Shown here piece after piece: positions 61,301-64,000 of a stretch of DNA of 64,000 bases (positions within the stretch are counted from its first letter, which is position 1; every line of letters starts with the position of its first letter). The notes under the pieces were generated by a model. The model ran no database searches. It was not told the DNA's origin and saw nothing but the letters and a program-made list of their open reading frames with translations. The stretch is taken from contig OX411543.1 of the NCBI GenBank assembly GCA_948146395.1, positions 24,247,026-24,311,025 on the forward strand, given 5' to 3'. This stretch comes from Fragum whitleyi. Its lineage: Eukaryota > Mollusca > Bivalvia > Cardiida > Cardiidae. The position numbers were made by a program, and so were the translations under genes.

Positions 61301-63918
61301 AGTTTTGACCAGATTTTTAAATATTTTGGATTCTACTGATGTTGAAAATGATTTTCAAAGTTTCAACTATAAAACATATAGAGAAATAACCTCAGCCCAT
61401 ATAAGACAAAATTTCCATCCAATCAAAATAATTTTTGACTGCGTGATAATGGGTCACCCAAAGATCATACCAAAAATATTTGATTGATATCCATCAGTTA
61501 CATTCTGAGAAAATGATTTTCAAAGATTCCATTATAATTTTGGTAGACTGATAAAGGGCCACTCAAGGATCATTCCAGTGAAATTTGGTTGATATCCAAT
61601 CTTTTAATTCTGAGAAAATGATTTTCAAAGTTTCCTTTATATAACATATTGAGAAATGACCTCTGCCCATAAAATACATATTTTTCATCCAATCACAATA
61701 ATATTTTGAAGATTGATACAGGGTCACTCAAGGATCATACCAGTGAAATTTGGTTGATATCCATTTGTTATATTCTGAGAAAATGATTTTCAAAGTTTCC
61801 ACTATATAACATATAGAGAAATGACCTCCGCCCATAAAATACATATTTTTCAGCCAATCACAATAATTTTTTGTAGACTGATAAAGGGTCACCCAAGGGT
61901 CATTCCAGTGAAATTTGGTTGATATCTAACCTTTCAATTCTGAGAAAATGATTTTCAAAGTTTCCATTATATAACATATTGAGAAATGATCTCTGCCCAT
62001 AAAATACATATTTTTCATCCAATCACAATAATAATAATAATAATAATAATAACAAGGATCATTCATGTTAAATTTATTTGGTTTCCATCAATTAGAATCT
62101 GAGAACACTCACTTTTTACCGTATTTGGAAATTAGCCACGCCTATTAAATCCATGTTTTTCATTGGATCAAAATTTCTTGAACAACTTTGAAAGAGGGTC
62201 AACCAAGGATCATTCCTGTGAAGTTTGGTTGAAATTCATCCAGTAGTTTCTGAGGAGAAGATTTTTAAAGAAAAAGTTTACGACCAGATGCACTGACACA
62301 CGGACAGACGCACAACGGACACAATGCCATGACAATAGCCCAAGTGGCTTTCAGCCAGTGGAGCTAAAAAAGGATGATTTCCCCTTAAGACATTTTTTTT
62401 GTGGGACTACTTTGAACGCAAACTTTAAAATAGCCGAGTACTTGTTTTTATTGTAAACATAAAACCAATTTTTAAGCCAATCAAAATGAAGGAAAATTGA
62501 TTGGAGCAAATACAGTCAACTCTCATTTCAATGGCCACATTATTTCCAGCAAATATTTTGTAGTAACAAAATTGTCGTTTATTAAAAGAACATGAAAATC
62601 AATACATGCCCATCGAAAAAGCAGCACCTGTTTTTTGTGTTGGTAAGAAAAAATGTTGTTGTTTTGAATGTTGTTAAAGTGGGAGTTGACTGTTATATCA
62701 AATTCTTCTTCTTTGAACAACTGTTATGATTATATACCTGATATGGGTAGTTGTGAAGTAAGGCGTCTTTTTGGGCACTTGTAAATCCTAAATATGTCCC
62801 TAATAACTGCCACTGTCCTCCTGTAGGAAAACATAAAACAAATTCCAATACACCAATACATGTATGAGGGGCCCAACATTTACTGTTTTCAATAGGATCT
62901 TGAAGGAACCCATTGTAGCTCACCTGAGCATGAAGTGCTCAAGGTGAGCTATTGTGATCATACAATATCTGTCGTCCATCGTCCACAATTTCTTTAAACA
63001 TCTTCTCCTCCTAAACCAGTGGGCCAATCTTGATGAAACTTGGCAGGGATGTTCCTTATGTCAAGCTCTACTGAAGTTGTTCAAATAAATGAAATCCACC
63101 CTTAACTTTCCCTTTACCCTTAACAAAAAGAGGGAAAAAAGGAAAAACTTGAAAAATCTTCTTTTCTGAAAGCAAAAGGTAGACAGCTTTAATATTTGGT
63201 ATGTAGCATCATCTAGAGGATCTTTACCAAGTTTGTTCATATCAAGACCCTTGGGTCATATTTGGGCTCCTCATGGGCGCAACCCTTTTTACATAGATTC
63301 AAAGGGCGAAAATCTTTAAGGATCTTCTTCTCTGAGGGCACACAGCTTTCATATTTGGTATGTAGCATCATCTAGTGGACCTCTACCAAGTTTGTTCATT
63401 TTAAGACCCCAAGATCATATTTGGGCTCCAAGGGGGCACATCCGGTTTAGCTCATCTGAGCACGATGGGTGAAAATAGGAAAATCTTCAAAAATCTTCTC
63501 TGAAACCAGATGGCAGACGGCTTTCATATTTGGTATGTAGCATCATCTAATGGAAGTTTTTTCATATCAAGACCCTGGGGTCATATTTGGGCTTCACTGG
63601 GGCACATCCCTTTTAGCTCATCTGAGCACAATCTGTGAAAATCTTTGCAGAAGTTTATCCCTAGAGAGTACATCTATTGGTCTCACAGAAGACAGTTGTG
63701 AGGGTCCTTGCTACTTATTTGTGGGTCTGAAACCTGCATCCCTGCAAAAAACTCCTGTCATAATTATACACTTGAGTGGTCTGTATATAGGGAGTACTCA
63801 CCAATTTTTCTGGATATCTCAAGAATCTCTGTATCATTCAAAGCAGTTGGGTTGGTTATAGGAGTTACTTCACTGTTATTTTGTGTATTTGGCATCTCAT
63901 AGCCACTATAAAATGATA
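55197..63918 (-). CDS. Gene 2 (partial): Death-fold protein with RHIM-like C-terminus, paralogue of gene 1
   Basis: Four minus-strand exons join in one frame: 63802-63918, 62738-62820, 59058-59211, 55197-55396, phases 1,0,1 between them. The upstream part lies beyond the right edge, where a HEPN exon would be expected by analogy with gene 1. The Death fold (residues from TALNDTEILEI to GEILQNNERVE) matches gene 1 helix by helix with many identical residues. The protein then ends in a short exon with FNIGGTNSFN and a stop instead of continuing to a peptidase. Known: Death and RHIM motifs are assembly modules in cell-death signalling. Inferred: an adaptor partner or regulatory paralogue of gene 1. 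The last exon could have alternative donors leading elsewhere; I saw none that was strong. Confidence 0.75.
55411..56934 (+). repeat. Pearl-like element (GGGGGACTAATAA family), core about 158 bp x 8
   Basis: AACAAG, hairpin TGCATGTCGTATTGCGATGCA, AGTCCCCCACCGG; units with AACAACAAAGGGCAATAACTC every 158-159 bp; a long GACGGACGG run; end CCGGTGGGGGACTAATAA. It starts 14 bp upstream of gene 2 exon d in the antisense direction. Confidence 0.76.
57285..57412. repeat. Dispersed repeat with hairpin
   Basis: CCCTTTGCTGTTTAATCCCTGC and GAAGAAATTGCTTCTGATAAGC with its complement; related to 2170-2265 and 50205-50300. Confidence 0.5.
57530..58060. repeat. Dispersed repeat, second copy of 45700-46200 and GTTAACGCC block
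   Basis: CATGCGCTAACAGACAAAAC and AACGTGGATTAATC, then TGCAAATGTTAACGGCC near 58025. Confidence 0.5.
58150..58325. repeat. Fold-back repeat, second copy of 12320-12480
   Basis: GTTTCAGTGTAAGATCCATTT left arm and GATCTTACATTGAAAACAAAC right arm around TATTTTCATGAGTGGAAGAG. Confidence 0.6.
58870..58975. repeat. Half-copy of the CCCTTGTCATGCTGAA element
   Basis: GACTGATCTTTGTATATAC and GGGTTCAGCATGTCAAGGGTTAA. Confidence 0.5.
59058..59211 (-). CDS. Gene 2 exon c: C-terminal half of the Death fold
   Basis: 154 bp, phase 0 in, phase 1 out. It encodes LETLLYKMLDKWHAVVA, then WLLASAFAQIKDYRVAGEIL, paralleling gene 1 exon 6. Acceptor GACTATTTCAG, donor GTAATGT. Confidence 0.84.
59270..59615. mobile_element. 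TACAGT-ended MITE, degenerate copy
   Basis: TGTGTATTAAGCATCCACTAAC left arm, inner TCTTCTCAATGAGACGATTC, right arm TTCTTAATAGACGAGGTCAC and GATTGACTGTACAG. Confidence 0.55.
60071..60434. mobile_element. hAT-like MITE with 5 bp duplication, palindromic interior
   Basis: CAGGGGTGTGGAAAT and, inverted, CAGGGATGTGGAATT; CTTAT on both sides. A central inverted repeat (TTTAATGAAGAAAATGCTG and complement) is flanked by ACTTGTCC/GGACAAGT motifs. Confidence 0.68.
60600..60800. repeat. Dispersed GACCCC-rich repeat, third copy
   Basis: GTGTTCGACCCTTAAACCAGG and AAAATGACCCCCTTGAGAG; compare 13405 and 34430. Confidence 0.5.
61238..62372 (+). repeat. Pearl-like element (GCTCCAC...GTGGAGC family)
   Basis: ACTAGAAAGCCATGAATGG start, about six core units, an (ATA)n run at 62028-62052 inside the last unit, ACGGACAGACGC run, end GCCAGTGGAGCTAAAAAA. 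It lies in the gene 2 intron between exons b and c. Confidence 0.74.
62738..62820 (-). CDS. Gene 2 exon b: core of the Death fold
   Basis: 83 bp, identical in length and phase to gene 1 exon 5. It encodes GQWQLLGTYLGFTSAQKDAL and a short tail ending NYPYQ, a clear Death-domain W-x-LLG-x-x-LG pattern. Acceptor TTTCCTACAG, donor GTATATAA. Confidence 0.84.
62920..63660 (-). repeat. Pearl-like element (GTGAGCTA family), reverse orientation, truncated
   Basis: TAGCTCACCTGAGCATGAAG TGCTC start; core with GCTTTCATATTTGGTATGTAG and TTTAGCTCATCTGAGCAC repeated three times. 5' hairpin absent. Confidence 0.58.
63802..63918 (-). CDS. Gene 2 exon a: lead-in and helix 1 of the Death fold
   Basis: 117 bp, phase 1 to phase 1, acceptor GCGTTTTCAG, donor GTGAGTA. 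It is the same length as gene 1 exon 4 and ends TNPTALNDTEILEISRKIG against SNPNAFTDDEIKEYSEELG. Upstream exons lie outside the window. Confidence 0.78.
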
Positions 63919-64000
63919 CTGAAAACGCAGAAAAAAAACTTGAAATTGACCAGGTATGAAAAAACTACAGTCAGAGCATCAAATCGCATGATCCAGTCAA

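Overview
The window is a piece of animal nuclear genome, almost certainly from a bivalve mollusc. It is AT-rich, its genes are split by kilobase introns, and most of it is built from dispersed repeats. The commonest are pearl/CvA-like elements: a hairpin start, a core of roughly 140-200 bp tandem units, a (GACGG)n microsatellite, and a hairpin end followed by TAAAAA. There are also tRNA-derived SINEs, non-LTR retrotransposon fragments and many short fold-back elements. The one intact protein family present, a DZIP3-type HEPN domain joined to Death-fold and trypsin-like domains, is typical of expanded bivalve gene families. I see no bacterial operon, CRISPR array, rRNA or phage gene.

Two related genes lie head to tail on the minus strand. 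Gene 1 (33958 down to 2845) can be assembled from ten exons with consistent GT-AG sites and one continuous frame of 811 codons. It encodes an N-terminal DZIP3-like HEPN domain (R120-N121...H126), a short coiled coil, a Death-fold domain split over three exons, a linker with an IGxxN core, and a C-terminal trypsin-like serine peptidase with H576, D630 and S740 in place. Gene 2 (63918 down to 55197) enters from beyond the right edge. Its three Death exons have the same order and phases as gene 1 (117, 83 and 154 versus 157 bp). It then ends with a different exon carrying an RHIM-like FNIGGTN segment and a stop, with no peptidase. I infer that these are paralogous innate-immunity or cell-death adaptors with interchangeable C-terminal modules carried on phase-1 introns.

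Layout: 1-2.8 kb repeats; 2.8-34 kb gene 1, with introns full of repeats, including a four-level nest at 16.6-19.9 kb; 34-36.7 kb repeats and a possible promoter (TCTCGCGAGA between two ATGGCG motifs); 36.9-53.3 kb an intergenic repeat field with a sub-repeat TIR element at 38.5-40.3 kb and a LINE fragment at 43.3 kb; 53.3-54.9 kb quiet AT-rich sequence; 54.9-63.9 kb gene 2, with decayed copies of its last exon just downstream.

By inference, HEPN would supply RNA binding or cleavage, Death and RHIM-like segments would drive assembly, and the peptidase would be the output domain of gene 1. No function has been shown here; all exon joins are read by eye and have no transcript support.
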